Below are positions 40,740-49,127 of a stretch of DNA of 64,000 nt, in pieces. The stretch's first letter is position 1; each line of letters opens with the position of its first letter. The DNA comes from an archaeon (GTDB lineage Archaea > Thermoproteota > Nitrososphaeria > Nitrososphaerales > Gagatemarchaeaceae). The notes beneath the pieces were generated by a model, which was not told the origin of the DNA, did not search any database, and saw nothing but the letters and a program-made list of their open reading frames with translations. The DNA lies in the NCBI GenBank assembly GCA_021848045.1, contig JAJZNC010000060.1:114909-178908 (forward strand), in the 5' to 3' direction. A program made the translations under genes and the position numbers.

Positions 40740-41207
40740 TCACGGCCGCCGCGATTTGATTGAGAACTCCACCACGTGGAGGTTCTCTCTGTCGTAGGCG
40801 AAGATGGCGTCGAACCTTGCGCCCATCAGCATCAGGGGCATCCAGAACTGGTCGTCCTCCCACATCTCCGCAACGGGCAGGCTGTCGAGCTCGAACCACC
40901 TCACCTGCCCTTCCTCGCTCGACCGCGCGCGTCCCGTGGCCTTGCGCGTCGAGAATAGGTGGCCCCTCATGTAGACGGCGTTGGCGCCGCCCATCATGAA
41001 GGCCAGCGTCCCGTGGTAGAACAGGTCTGAGACCACCAGACCCGTCTCTTCGAGGACCTCGCGCACAGCGCACGCCTCGGGCGACTCGCCGGGGTCGAGC
41101 TTCCCTCCGGGGGCGTTCCACTTACCCACACTTATCCCCCTGGTTGCCTTCTTCAGGAGCAACTTTTCTCCCCGGAACACGTGGCAGATGGTCGCTTCGA
41201 TCACCAA
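40740..41207 (-). CDS. Nudix hydrolase (MutT-like)
   Basis: The 155-residue protein has a complete Nudix box, GGKLDPGESPEACAVREVLEETGL with the conserved Glu cluster, preceded by GISVGKWNAPG as in 8-oxo-dGTP pyrophosphatases. A late VRWFELDSLPV strand follows. It probably cleans oxidised nucleotides or other nucleoside diphosphate derivatives. It is convergent with TFB (4-bp gap) and lies 42 bp from the DNA polymerase IV gene in the same direction, which fits a role in mutation avoidance. Confidence 0.92.
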   Translation of the reverse strand: MVIEATICHVFRGEKLLLKKATRGISVGKWNAPGGKLDPGESPEACAVREVLEETGLVVSDLFYHGTLAFMMGGANAVYMRGHLFSTRKATGRARSSEEGQVRWFELDSLPVAEMWEDDQFWMPLMLMGARFDAIFAYDRENLHVVEFSIKSRRP

Positions 41208-41249
41208 GCGTCCTCTACCCTCGCTGCCGCAGATATCTCCGTTTGCGTG

Positions 41250-42332
41250 TCAACCCCCGGCCCACTCGTCCAGCCTCGTAACGGCCTCCTTCTCGCGCTT
41301 GAGGTTTGACACCCGGAGCCCCACGAGCCTTACTGGCCTTTTCTTGTACTCGAACTCTTTGAGGAGGATGCGGGCCTCGTGCCTGAGCGTCTCTTCGCTC
41401 TCGGTGAACGCGGGTAAGGTGACCTCCCGGGTGAAGGTCTCGAAGCCCTTGAAGCGTACCTTTATCCCGACGATTCTGAACTCCACGTTCTCGCGGCGCA
41501 CCCTGTCGGCGAGCTCCTTCGCCTCGGTGTCGAGCTGCGCGTAGACGTTCTCAAAATCATCCACGTCCTCCCCAAAGGTCCTCTCCACGCTCATCGACTT
41601 GAGCATCTCCCGCTCGAAGATCGGGAGCTTCTCCTCCGCCTGCACCACTCCCCAGAGCCACACGCCCGTCTTGCCGAACCACTTCAAGAGGTCCTGCCCC
41701 GACATCTTCTGGAGCTGCCCTATCGTCCGGATGTCGTGGTCCTCCAGGAAGGCCTGAGCCTTGGGGCCTATCCCGGGGACGACCGAGACGGGGAGCGGCG
41801 CGAGGAACCCCTTAGGGTCGTCGAACGGGACGACGGTGAGCGCGTCCGGCTTTTGCCTGTCAGAGGCTATCTTCGCAAGAGACTTGTTTGGCGCGACCCC
41901 GACAGAGCAGGTTATCCCGAGCGAGTCTCGCACGCTCTTCTTGATCTCCTCCGCCAGGACTGCGGCCTCCTCGACGTTCTTCGTCCGGGTCGAAACGTCC
42001 AGGTACGCCTCGTCAATGCCAGTCTGCTCGAACTTGTCCGCCGCGTTCCTCAGGAGGTTCATGACCCGGTTCGAGACGTCCGCCAAGCGGTCCCACCTGG
42101 GAGGGAGATAGACTGCGTCAGGGGCTCGCCTCCGCGCGACGGAGACTGGCATCCCTGACCTGACGCCGAGCTTCCTCGCCTCGTAGGAGGCGGTCATCAC
42201 GACAGACCGGGGCCCTCGTTCGGCGACCACGACAGCCAGGCCCTTGAGAGAAGGGTCGTCCTTGGCCTCGACGGAGACGTAAAAGGCGTCCAGGTCAACG
42301 TGGAGTATCGCCCGCCATCCGGTCTTAGACAT
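41250..42332 (-). CDS. dinB: Y-family DNA polymerase (Dpo4/DinB)
   Basis: The 360-residue enzyme has the palm carboxylates Asp13 (HVDLDAFY) and Asp107/Glu108 (GIDEAYLD), a fingers region with SYEARKLGVRSGMPV, a thumb helix-hairpin-helix (VPGIGPKAQAFLEDHDI) and a little-finger domain (about 240-340). The C-terminus TRLDEWAGG could be a weak clamp-binding motif. It copies past lesions. The length is normal for archaeal Dpo4. It follows the DUF72 gene by about 9 bp in the same direction, so a small operon DUF72-dinB-nudix is likely. Confidence 0.96.
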   Translation of the reverse strand: MSKTGWRAILHVDLDAFYVSVEAKDDPSLKGLAVVVAERGPRSVVMTASYEARKLGVRSGMPVSVARRRAPDAVYLPPRWDRLADVSNRVMNLLRNAADKFEQTGIDEAYLDVSTRTKNVEEAAVLAEEIKKSVRDSLGITCSVGVAPNKSLAKIASDRQKPDALTVVPFDDPKGFLAPLPVSVVPGIGPKAQAFLEDHDIRTIGQLQKMSGQDLLKWFGKTGVWLWGVVQAEEKLPIFEREMLKSMSVERTFGEDVDDFENVYAQLDTEAKELADRVRRENVEFRIVGIKVRFKGFETFTREVTLPAFTESEETLRHEARILLKEFEYKKRPVRLVGLRVSNLKREKEAVTRLDEWAGG

Positions 42333-42341
42333 CTGGAAACA

Positions 42342-43151
42342 CTACAACGTGGTCTGGGTCGACTCCTGACCCTTGTCCCACTTTAGCTCAATCATCCCGA
42401 GGAGCCTCCGGAACTCGTTCACAGATTCGGGCCCGAACCCTGCGAAGTGGTTGTTGAAGAAGACGAAGCTGTCCTTGATCGAGGCCCTCTTCTCCTTCAG
42501 TTCTTTGGCCCAGCGCTCCATCTCCTCCCTCATCTCCTTCTGGACCCCGTCGAACTTTGTGATCTCCCTCGTCCCCACCATCCTGAGATAGACAAAGTCG
42601 GACGTCACCTCGGGAGGAGTCTCTAGGTACTGGTTGATCGACCAGGCCATTGCTACGTTGTTCTTCTCCAGGAGCCTGTAGGTCTCGGGGGCGAACCAGG
42701 ATTTGTGCCTGAACTCGATGGCGTGTCTGAACCTGGGCTCGAGGGACGAGACGAACCTCTCCATCGCCGTCTTGTGCTTCTCCACCTTGATCGAGGGCGG
42801 GAGCTGGACAACTATTGGGCCGAGCTTGTTCCCCAGCTTGCCGAGCACGCTGTAGAAGTAGAGGAGGGTCGGCTCGAAGTTCTCGAGCTTGTTCTCGTGG
42901 GTGATCTTCTTGGTGAGCTTCGGGGAGAAGGTGAAGCCATCGGGCGTGGAGCCCTTCCACTGGCTGACCATCCCCTGCGAAGGGATTCTGTAGAAGCTCG
43001 AGTCAATCTCTACGCAGTCGAACGTCCGGGAGTAGAGCTTCAGATAGTCCTTCGCCTCGGTGCCGTGGGCATAGAACGGGCCGACCCAGTCCTTGTACGA
43101 CCATCCGCTGCAGCCAATCCTTGTGTTCCCCGGCGCGACCAAGCCAGCCAT
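42342..43151 (-). CDS. DUF72 family protein
   Basis: The 269-residue protein shows the DUF72 (YecE) TIM-barrel features: IGCSGWSYKDWVGPFY at the start, TFDCVEIDSSFYRIP, FTFSPKLTKKITHE, a long KTAMERFVSSLEPRFRHAIEFRHKSW region and VFFNNHFAGFGPESVNEF at the end. It has no established activity; genes of this family are often linked to DNA repair. It begins the probable operon with dinB. Confidence 0.92.
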   Translation of the reverse strand: MAGLVAPGNTRIGCSGWSYKDWVGPFYAHGTEAKDYLKLYSRTFDCVEIDSSFYRIPSQGMVSQWKGSTPDGFTFSPKLTKKITHENKLENFEPTLLYFYSVLGKLGNKLGPIVVQLPPSIKVEKHKTAMERFVSSLEPRFRHAIEFRHKSWFAPETYRLLEKNNVAMAWSINQYLETPPEVTSDFVYLRMVGTREITKFDGVQKEMREEMERWAKELKEKRASIKDSFVFFNNHFAGFGPESVNEFRRLLGMIELKWDKGQESTQTTL

Positions 43152-43484
43152 TCGGAGCCGCCTGGTCTAATAAATGGTGGAGGCGGCCACAGAACAACCT
43201 CAACGCCCTCGGACCTAGCCGATGAGGAAGAGTGCGAATCATCCAGGCCGTCCTGGCCAGTCGTTGCTGAATGGTCGTAGGCAAACCCTTAGGCGACTGT
43301 CCCATCCATTGCGGGACCGCGTCTGGCAGGTGTGCGGCCCCTGCACCGGAAGAGCGACCTCCATAGTCGCCGTGTGCCAGACCAATCTCAGCCAGACAGT
43401 CGCGTAGACCCAGGTCTGACCTTCCGTAGGTAGTCAGGCATCGCTCGAAAGCCAGATATTGTCAACCTCCGAGCCAGCGGCGAG
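43152..43484. other. Gap of about 330 bp
   Basis: No gene is supported. Short frames on both strands are Arg/Leu-rich without start signals. Confidence 0.4.
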
Positions 43485-43709
43485 ATGAACTCAAGCAAGG
43501 CACCCGGAGTGACCGTGGTCATCCCGGTCGACATATGGCAGCCACTCGCAGAGATTCGCGCGCAGCTCGACGCCCTCTGCCCCGGCGCCCCGACGCCCGT
43601 GGAGGAGGCGCTCAGGGAGATCATCGCTCACTACAAACGCTGCCCCCGAGCGCAGGAGGAGGCGGAGGACTTTTGCGAGCGGGCGAAGGCCTGGAAGAAG
43701 CCCCGCTAG
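43485..43709 (+). CDS. Small protein of unknown function, 74 aa
   Basis: The ATG at 43485 opens MNSSKAPGVTVVIPVDIWQ, a predicted strand-helix, a central LDALCPGAPTPVEEALREIIAHY helix and a Cys-containing basic tail. The pattern looks like a small ribbon-helix-helix or cofactor-free dimer but is not recognised. Its stop overlaps the convergent YbjQ gene by 4 bp. An A+T-rich GATATTGTC about 30 bp upstream may serve as promoter. Confidence 0.5.
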   Translation: MNSSKAPGVTVVIPVDIWQPLAEIRAQLDALCPGAPTPVEEALREIIAHYKRCPRAQEEAEDFCERAKAWKKPR

Positions 43710-44077
43710 CTCAGCTTCACGAACTGCCGTTCGCCTGAGACCGGCGAGACGACCACAGCCGTCCCGAACGCGATTATCTCTGTCATGTTGGCCGCTATCT
43801 CCGTCGAATCGAAGCTAACACTTAGCACGGCGTTGGCTCCTAAACCCCTCGCGTGCTCGGAGAGCCGGTCCAGCGCCTCCTGCCTGGCCTGGTGCGCGAG
43901 CTGGGTGTACTCCTTTATCTCGCCGCCGCCTAACGTCCTCAGCCCCGCGACGATGTTACCTCCGAGCCCCCGGGACCGCACGGTCAACCCGTAGGTCAGC
44001 CCCAGTAGCTTGTCCACCTCGTACCCGGGCGCGTAGTTGGCGGTCAGAAGAAGGATCGGCGAGCCTGATTCGCTCAT
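43706..44077 (-). CDS. YbjQ/UPF0145 family protein
   Basis: The 123-residue protein matches the YbjQ_1 family: ILLLTANYAPGYEVDKLLGLTYG, VRSRGLGGNIVAGLRTLGGGEIKEY, RLSEHARGLGANAVLSVSFDS and a final EIIAFGTAVVV. Members form pentameric rings of unknown role; a heavy-metal-binding name has been used. The TATA-like ATAAAGGAT about 25 bp upstream suits a leaderless ATG. Regulation is not apparent. Confidence 0.9.
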   Translation of the reverse strand: MSESGSPILLLTANYAPGYEVDKLLGLTYGLTVRSRGLGGNIVAGLRTLGGGEIKEYTQLAHQARQEALDRLSEHARGLGANAVLSVSFDSTEIAANMTEIIAFGTAVVVSPVSGERQFVKLS

Positions 44078-44145
44078 GAATAGACTTGGAAAGCATATCC
44101 TTTATGCGTTTGCGGCGCTTGGTTTACTGCGTCTAGAGCGGTGAG

Positions 44146-44209
44146 GGACCGCGGGTGGACTTGAACCCCCGGTCAACGCACTTACCAAGCGGCCTATGCC
44201 ATTGCGGCC
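44146..44209 (-). tRNA. tRNA-like sequence, possibly degenerate tRNA-Thr(GGU)
   Basis: GGCCGC (from 44209) pairs with GCGGTC (end near 44147) using one G-T wobble. GGGGG-TTCAAGT-CCACC forms a T arm with one mismatch. CTTGGTAAG matches a Thr(GGU) anticodon loop, but the flanking stem is poor and the D arm is too short; the whole is about 64 nt instead of 73. It may be a tRNA pseudogene or a gene interrupted by unusual introns. Confidence 0.35.
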
Positions 44210-44315
44210 TCATCGTATGTTTCCACCATCGCAATTTTGGGTCGTGTTGTCGATGAACTTGAATACTCGTCGCCACACTCTAAATATCGGCCTGAAAGAC
44301 CCGTCCGAACCCAGC

Positions 44316-44390
44316 GGCCCTGATAGTGTAGCCTGGTTAGCATAGAAGGCTGTGGACCTTCCGACCCGCGTTCAAATCGCGGTCAGGGCC
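44316..44390 (+). tRNA. tRNA-His(GUG)
   Basis: Acceptor GCCCTGA pairs with TCAGGGC, with the histidine-specific extra G at -1 (44316) opposite C73 (44390). The anticodon stem GAAGG/CCTTC is perfect around CTGTGGA (anticodon GTG at 44352-44354), and the T stem CCGCG/CGCGG around TTCAAAT. CCA is not encoded. A TATA box CTCTAAATATC lies about 30 bp upstream. No intron. Confidence 0.95.
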
Positions 44391-44446
44391 TCTAATTTCA
44401 ATTGCCTGGGCGGCCGATTTCACGGTCTGCTGGCCGCGTTTGCTTA

Positions 44447-44800
44447 TCAGAAATGCCACGGGCCGTCAAGCCTGCCCTTTTCCTCCGCCTGGGTCGCGAT
44501 TGCGTCCATCATCGAACTGTAGAGCATCTTGGGCACCGCGGGCATCAGGTCGAGGCAGCTCTGGATTGCGTTCAGGAGGCAGACAATCGCATCCGGGTCG
44601 GTAGCGTCGACGTCGAGGGAGAACTTGTTCTCTTCATCCACCGTCCCCCTGAAGATTACGCGCGCCGTTCCGTCGCCGCATGCCTTCTTCGACTTCCTCT
44701 CCACGATTTCGGCCCACTCCATGAGGACGCTCGGGTCAGCCCCCTTGATGTTAGACCGGACCTGGTCATACCAGAAGGCGTTTCCCTCGCTGAAGCCCAT
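44447..44800 (-). CDS. Hypothetical protein, 117 aa
   Basis: The 117-residue protein starts MGFSEGNAFWYDQVRSN and contains helical SVLMEWAEIVERKSKKAC and strand-rich ARVIFRGTVDEENKFSLDVDATD before a C-terminal helix LLNAIQSCLDLMPAVPKML. No family is recognised. The strand pattern followed by helices suggests a compact soluble domain. It stands alone after tRNA-His. Confidence 0.6.
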   Translation of the reverse strand: MGFSEGNAFWYDQVRSNIKGADPSVLMEWAEIVERKSKKACGDGTARVIFRGTVDEENKFSLDVDATDPDAIVCLLNAIQSCLDLMPAVPKMLYSSMMDAIATQAEEKGRLDGPWHF

Positions 44801-44895
44801 GAAGTGTCTCGCACGCCATAGAGGCTAATGAACGCTATGGTGCTATGCCTGGCCCAGCGACAGCGGTTGGACCAATTCCTCGGACGAAGACTCGT

Positions 44896-45363
44896 CTATT
44901 CGGTCGTCGTATAGCAGAAGTACGGATAGCCGCCGTTGACCTTCTCCACGGCCCACTCCACAATCTTGTCCGAGATCTCCCTCCACTTCCTATCCCAGTC
45001 GATGTCGGCCACCACCAGTTCCTTCTCCTCCCTGCCCTTCAGCTCCATCTTCTCCCAGATCGGCCTGCCGTAGAATGGTCTGACAATCCGCGCGTTCCAC
45101 CTGTTGCACATGGGCCGCGCGCCGTGGTCGTTGTGGAACTTGCAGGACATGCACCACTTTGACAGCCAGATGATGTCCTTTGTGTGCTTGACCGACTTGC
45201 CAATCTCCTCGAGGAGCCTTTCGGACTCCTTTCGAATCATCTGGGCGAGCTCTTCTTGGCCCTGCTTCGTGTTCATGTAATACTCGGGGTCGTCTGCTAG
45301 AGCCTGCTGCCAGCTGGCCGGCTGCTCTCGCTGACGCTGTTCCTCCGGGTCGTCTTCCAGCAA
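44896..45363 (-). CDS. Four-cysteine protein of unknown function
   Basis: The 155-residue protein has an acidic, helical N-terminal half (EELAQMIRKESERLLEEIGKS) and a C-terminal domain with Cys71, Cys74 (WCMSCKF), Cys86 (RPMCNRW) and Cys150 (YPYFCYT), plus His78 and His80. Four cysteines in that order could ligate zinc or an iron-sulfur cluster. RPFYGRPIWEKM and WAVEKVNGGYPYF look like conserved surface segments. No known family is recognised. It is divergent from the exported-protein gene at 45498. Confidence 0.65.
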   Translation of the reverse strand: MLEDDPEEQRQREQPASWQQALADDPEYYMNTKQGQEELAQMIRKESERLLEEIGKSVKHTKDIIWLSKWCMSCKFHNDHGARPMCNRWNARIVRPFYGRPIWEKMELKGREEKELVVADIDWDRKWREISDKIVEWAVEKVNGGYPYFCYTTTE

Positions 45364-45497
45364 GATCGTGCTCGAAAAACGGCCCGAGAGAGCTAATTAA
45401 CGATTTGGAGCGAGCCCTCGCGACCTCCGGCCTAAGGTCTGCGTCGTGGAGGTCTTTGGAGGTTAACCTTAATACTTCTGAGCGCGTTCTAGAGGCC

Positions 45498-46577
45498 GTG
45501 AAGAAGGCCAAACGCGTACTTCCGCTGGTCGCCTCTGGCGTGGTGTTAATGGCCCTCGCTCCATTACTCACTAACGTCGCATTTGCCAGCCCTCCGAGTA
45601 TCCCATCTTCCGTGCTCGTGGCGGTGGCCTATGCTGACACCGAGGGGAGGGGGTCGCAGGCGGGACAATGTGGCGTCGGCTGCTTCCCCAGTCCCTGGTG
45701 CGGCTCCCCAGGGGTCCAGTTCGTGGGCTCCTCTACAAACTATGACGGCAACTCGACCGACCAGAAGAACTGCCAAGGAGGAGACTGGGACACAGGAGCG
45801 ATAATGGTTGCGAACACGGGCCAGTCCCCCATCACGTTCACGAACCTGACCGTGACGTTCCCCCTTCCTTCTTCCGGGGTGTCCGTGGTCCCCGCGTGCA
45901 AAGCCGAGATGAGGCCGATTACGTTCAACGTCTGGTTCGGCCAGCAGTACTACTGGCACAACCCCGTAGACCCCGCGTTCTACCAAGGGCCTTTGACCGT
46001 CCCGCCCGGAGGAGAGGCTATCTTCGCCGGCACGAGCAGTGCTAACTCGTACCAATGCCCCACGGGCAACTACCCATCTACAGGCCCGGTGAACGGGACC
46101 TACGACTTTGACACGAGCGACGCCTACTACATGAGCGGGTGCTCACCGACTACAGACCCCTCGTCTGCACCGCGAATCACCTTCTCTGCCGACGGGTTCG
46201 TGCCGACGACCTACAACGACACCGGCCACACCATAGACACCGGCGGCATCGACACGGGTAACTGCCAGCCTACGGCGGTAGACCCCCAGTGGGGCCATGA
46301 AGACCTGGGATGGAGGGCGATAGGCACCTGCGGGGAGAGCTGTCCCCAGAACAATCCCGCCTTCTCGGCTCTGACATCTTCAACTGGCTCGTCCTCTTCA
46401 AAGTCGAACGCCGCCTCGAACGGCCAGGCGGCCAGCTCTGGCGCCCTTGCAGCGACGACCTCGAGTTCGTCAGGGAGCGCTGGCTCCGTGGTTGAGTACT
46501 CGGCCGCTGCCGTAGCGGTAGTCGTCATCATCGCGCTTGGCTACGTAGCCGTGAGGAGGGGCAGGAATCCCTCCTGA
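45498..46577 (+). CDS. Secreted protein with C-terminal membrane anchor
   Basis: From the GTG at 45498 (TATA-like TTAACCTTAA about 30 bp upstream) the 359-residue protein has a signal peptide (about 8-30, ending FAS), a Cys-rich beta domain (about 45-300, at least 10 cysteines), a Ser/Ala-rich stalk and a C-terminal membrane helix (AAVAVVVIIALGYVAV) with an RRGRN tail. It is thus held at the cell surface. The outer domain is Asn/Thr-rich with NXT sites. No enzymatic motif is recognised. Upstream codons to 45405 would not be transcribed from this promoter. Confidence 0.7.
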   Translation: MKKAKRVLPLVASGVVLMALAPLLTNVAFASPPSIPSSVLVAVAYADTEGRGSQAGQCGVGCFPSPWCGSPGVQFVGSSTNYDGNSTDQKNCQGGDWDTGAIMVANTGQSPITFTNLTVTFPLPSSGVSVVPACKAEMRPITFNVWFGQQYYWHNPVDPAFYQGPLTVPPGGEAIFAGTSSANSYQCPTGNYPSTGPVNGTYDFDTSDAYYMSGCSPTTDPSSAPRITFSADGFVPTTYNDTGHTIDTGGIDTGNCQPTAVDPQWGHEDLGWRAIGTCGESCPQNNPAFSALTSSTGSSSSKSNAASNGQAASSGALAATTSSSSGSAGSVVEYSAAAVAVVVIIALGYVAVRRGRNPS

Positions 46578-46613
46578 CCTCCTGCTCCCTACCCTCGGAG
46601 CATTCTAGCAGGC

Positions 46614-46628
46614 ATATCATATAATACC
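46614..46628 (+). promoter_or_regulatory. Strong TATA box of an orphan transcript
   Basis: ATATCATATAATACC lies in the gap between two convergent genes, about 30 bp before the 5' strand of the stem at 46650. It has no protein gene to serve. Confidence 0.5.
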
Positions 46629-46649
46629 GGGGCCGGAGCCTCGCAAGGA

Positions 46650-46720
46650 GACGCGTGGCGTGCTTCGACGGGCGATCTCGACTGACGCGAGTCAGGATGA
46701 AGATGAAACTGCCACGCGTC
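46650..46720 (+). ncRNA. Candidate small structured RNA
   Basis: GACGCGTGGC (46650-46659) and its perfect complement GCCACGCGTC (46711-46720) close a 51-nt interior that contains CTGACGCGAGTCAG (a 5-bp hairpin) and GATGAAGATGAAACTG. The strong TATA box about 25-30 bp upstream would start transcription at the stem. The interior has weak C- and D-box-like words but not in C/D order, so the class is unknown. It lies between two convergent protein genes. Confidence 0.45.
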
Positions 46721-46743
46721 GACCCAACCAAACTAGGTTGAGC

Positions 46744-47961
46744 TCAACCCCAGATGAGTGCGGGCTCGGCCCGCGAGACCTCGGCGAGGTCCCTCGAGAG
46801 CCTCTGGCGTATCGATTCGATGCTCCGGAACTCGGTGGTCACCTCACCCTTGGAGACAATCTGCTTGAGGATGGGCTTTGAGCCGACAGGCGCGGCCGCT
46901 CCGTGGAGGGTCACCGTGTCCTTGAACCCCCTGGACCTATGGACGTCCTTCCTCCCGCCGAGCCCGCCCCGCTTGGCCCTGAAGTGGGTCGTTCCCCCCT
47001 CGCGGACCTCGACTATCTTTGCGGCAAAGTCGATGCTGGGCGGATAGGCGACGGCCGTGCCTACCCCGAAGCCGTCGACGATGTCCCTGAGGCGGACTAC
47101 GTCCTCTTCGCTGAGTCGTCCTGAGACGAATATCTTGACTGCCTCGCCTCCCCTTATCTTCAGCTCCCATTTCACCTCCTCTATGATCTCCCTGAAGTTT
47201 CCCCTCCTCGACGCCGGGGTGTCGAGTCTCACCCCCGAGAGGTTCTTTCCGAGGGTCTCGAACGCCTTGATTGCCTCTGTCTTTTCGTCCCAGAAAGTGT
47301 CGACGAGGACTGTCCGTTTCACCCTCTTAGGGATGGTCTCATCGTAGAGCGTCCATGCCTTTACCTGGTCCCCGATAACCTGGACGAGGGCGTGGGGCAT
47401 CGTCCCCAACGGCTCGACCCCCAGCAGCTTCCCGCCGAGCACGTTCGACACCCCGTCGAAGCCCGCGATGTAGCACCCCCTTTCGATTAGGGGCGCCAGG
47501 GCTGGGTGGACGCGCCTGGTCCCGAAGCTGATCACCTGCCTGTCGCCCGCGGCGACCCTGAACCGCGACGCCTTCGTGGAGATGCTTGAGGAGGTGGAGA
47601 GGAGTCCCAGCACCGGGTTCTCGTACTCGACGAAGTCCCTGTACCTGCCAGAAATCGTGAGCACCGGCTCGTAGAGGGAGGTCCTGGCGTCGGCTAGGAA
47701 TATAGAGCCCTCGTCGAGAGCCCATACGTCTACCGGGACGCCCTCTAGGAGCTTGGCTACCTCGTAGACCCCGCTGAGGACACCCCATATCGAGTTGTCG
47801 GGAAGATCCCGAGCGAAGACCTCCATGACAACCTCTGAATCGATGTGGTGCCTGGTAAGGATCTCTTTCGTATTGAGGAAGTAGATGTCCGTGGTCTTGG
47901 CGCGCTTTATCTCGTTCTCGTTGGCCAACCAGAAGAGCCGGTCTCCGAGGTCCCGTTTCAT
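46744..47961 (-). CDS. pncB: Nicotinate phosphoribosyltransferase
   Basis: The 405-residue enzyme matches the archaeal NAPRTase family: TTDIYFLNTKEILTRH at the start, ISGRYRDFVEYENPVLGLLS, the ISFGTRRVHPAL region, GFDGVSNVLGGKLLGVEP, VRLDTPASRRGNF and IFVSGRLSEEDV with the phosphate-binding FGVGTAVA at the C-terminus. It makes nicotinate mononucleotide from nicotinate in NAD salvage. It is divergent from NAD synthetase (60-bp gap), so the two NAD genes share one regulatory region. Confidence 0.93.
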   Translation of the reverse strand: MKRDLGDRLFWLANENEIKRAKTTDIYFLNTKEILTRHHIDSEVVMEVFARDLPDNSIWGVLSGVYEVAKLLEGVPVDVWALDEGSIFLADARTSLYEPVLTISGRYRDFVEYENPVLGLLSTSSSISTKASRFRVAAGDRQVISFGTRRVHPALAPLIERGCYIAGFDGVSNVLGGKLLGVEPLGTMPHALVQVIGDQVKAWTLYDETIPKRVKRTVLVDTFWDEKTEAIKAFETLGKNLSGVRLDTPASRRGNFREIIEEVKWELKIRGGEAVKIFVSGRLSEEDVVRLRDIVDGFGVGTAVAYPPSIDFAAKIVEVREGGTTHFRAKRGGLGGRKDVHRSRGFKDTVTLHGAAAPVGSKPILKQIVSKGEVTTEFRSIESIRQRLSRDLAEVSRAEPALIWG

Positions 47962-48021
47962 GCGCCGTGTGCCACATGCCGATACAAAACTATTTCAACT
48001 TCAGCCACCCTGCAGTTCACC

Positions 48022-48801
48022 TTGCTCGCTACAGAGCTCAACCTGACCACCGCTAGGCGGAAGATAGTCTCCTTCATCAAGAAGAGTGTCGAGGTGAGCC
48101 AGGCGGAGGGGGTCGTCCTGGGGATAAGCGGAGGGATAGACTCGGCTGCCACGGCGTATCTGTGCACGGAGGCCCTGGGAAGCAGGCGGGTGAGAGGCCT
48201 GATAATGCCAGACCTGAGGGCGACCCCCGACCAGGACGTGAAGGATGCCAGGCTGGTCGCCACAGAGCTCTGCATCGAGACTATGGAAATAGACATCGCG
48301 CCGATACACAAGGCGTACATGAAATCGCTCGAACCTAACCGGCTCGCCGAGGGGAACCTTAGGGCGAGGATCAGGATGTCGCTGCTCTACTACCACGCGA
48401 GCCTGATGAACCGGCTAGTTGCGGGCACGGGGGATCGCTCCGAGCTCCTCATAGGATACTTCACAAAGTACGGCGATGGAGGCGTGGACATCCTCCCCAT
48501 CGCTGACCTCTACAAGACCGAGGTGAGACGGTTGGGCGAGGTCCTCGGAATCAACCGGCGAATCATAGCGAAGAGAAGCAGCCCCCGACTCTGGCCTGGG
48601 CATATTGCCGAGGAAGAGATTGGGAGCACCTACGAAGTGGTCGACGAAGTCCTCGGTCTGAAGTTCGACGAGAGTCTCTCCGACTCGGCGGTCGCTGCCA
48701 AGGCAAAGATCGACAGGGACAAGCTCGAGGCGATACTTTCGAGGTACAAGGCCTCCAAGCACAAGAGGCAGATGCCGGAGATCTGCAAGCTCCGCGACTA
48801 G
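48022..48801 (+). CDS. nadE: NAD synthetase
   Basis: The 259-residue enzyme has the PP-loop SGGIDSA (36-42), IMPDLRATPDQDVKDA, GNLRARIRMSLLYYHASLMN and GTGDRSELLIGYFTKYGDGG with the conserved ATP and deamido-NAD contacts. It uses ammonia; no glutaminase domain is fused. The TTG at 48022 is chosen because a TATA-like element lies about 30 bp upstream and the open frame further upstream overlaps pncB. It completes NAD from nicotinate via the divergent pncB route. Confidence 0.94.
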   Translation: MLATELNLTTARRKIVSFIKKSVEVSQAEGVVLGISGGIDSAATAYLCTEALGSRRVRGLIMPDLRATPDQDVKDARLVATELCIETMEIDIAPIHKAYMKSLEPNRLAEGNLRARIRMSLLYYHASLMNRLVAGTGDRSELLIGYFTKYGDGGVDILPIADLYKTEVRRLGEVLGINRRIIAKRSSPRLWPGHIAEEEIGSTYEVVDEVLGLKFDESLSDSAVAAKAKIDRDKLEAILSRYKASKHKRQMPEICKLRD

Positions 48802-48994
48802 TTGGACCTCAAGTGGTGGGACGTGCGAGACGCACAAGCACGGGATGCTGCACGCATGCAGTTGGAATATTACCTCAGTCGGTCCCCAACCCATGACGGT
48901 CAGAAGGGTAGCGGGTGGATTTTTTGCGGATGCTCAATTGGTATCTCGAAGGGAACAACCTGGTGCTGCAGAAAACAGAATTTATGAGAAATTG

Positions 48995-49125
48995 TGGACT
49001 GGGGGGGACCCCCAGCATCGTCGGTTGGCGATGGCATTTGAACCCCCGGCCTCGTGCGTGCGAGGCACGCATTCACGGCATCTTGGCATCTTGATGCCAA
49101 GGTTCTACCGCTGAACTACCAGCCC
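48995..49125 (-). tRNA. tRNA-Ala(CGC) with two non-canonical introns
   Basis: Reading down from 49125: acceptor GGGCTGG, TA, D arm GTTC-AGCGGTA-GAAC, then a 31-nt insertion (49101-49071), position 26, anticodon stem CGTGC/GCACG around CTCGCAC (anticodon CGC), variable AGGCC, T stem GGGGG and TTCAAAT. A 28-nt insertion (49035-49008) follows, then CCCCC and acceptor CCAGTCC with discriminator A. All stems pair (one G-T). Removing both insertions leaves a normal 72-nt tRNA. Introns near 25/26 and 59/60 are known types in some archaea. Confidence 0.85.
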
Positions 49126-49127
49126 AC
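49107..49127. repeat. tRNA 5'-half repeat, copy 1 (in tRNA-Ala)
   Basis: The 21-bp segment covers the acceptor 5' strand and D arm of tRNA-Ala. An identical 21-bp copy lies at 49262-49282 and a near copy (18 of 18, then one base missing) at 53374-53393. Confidence 0.7.
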
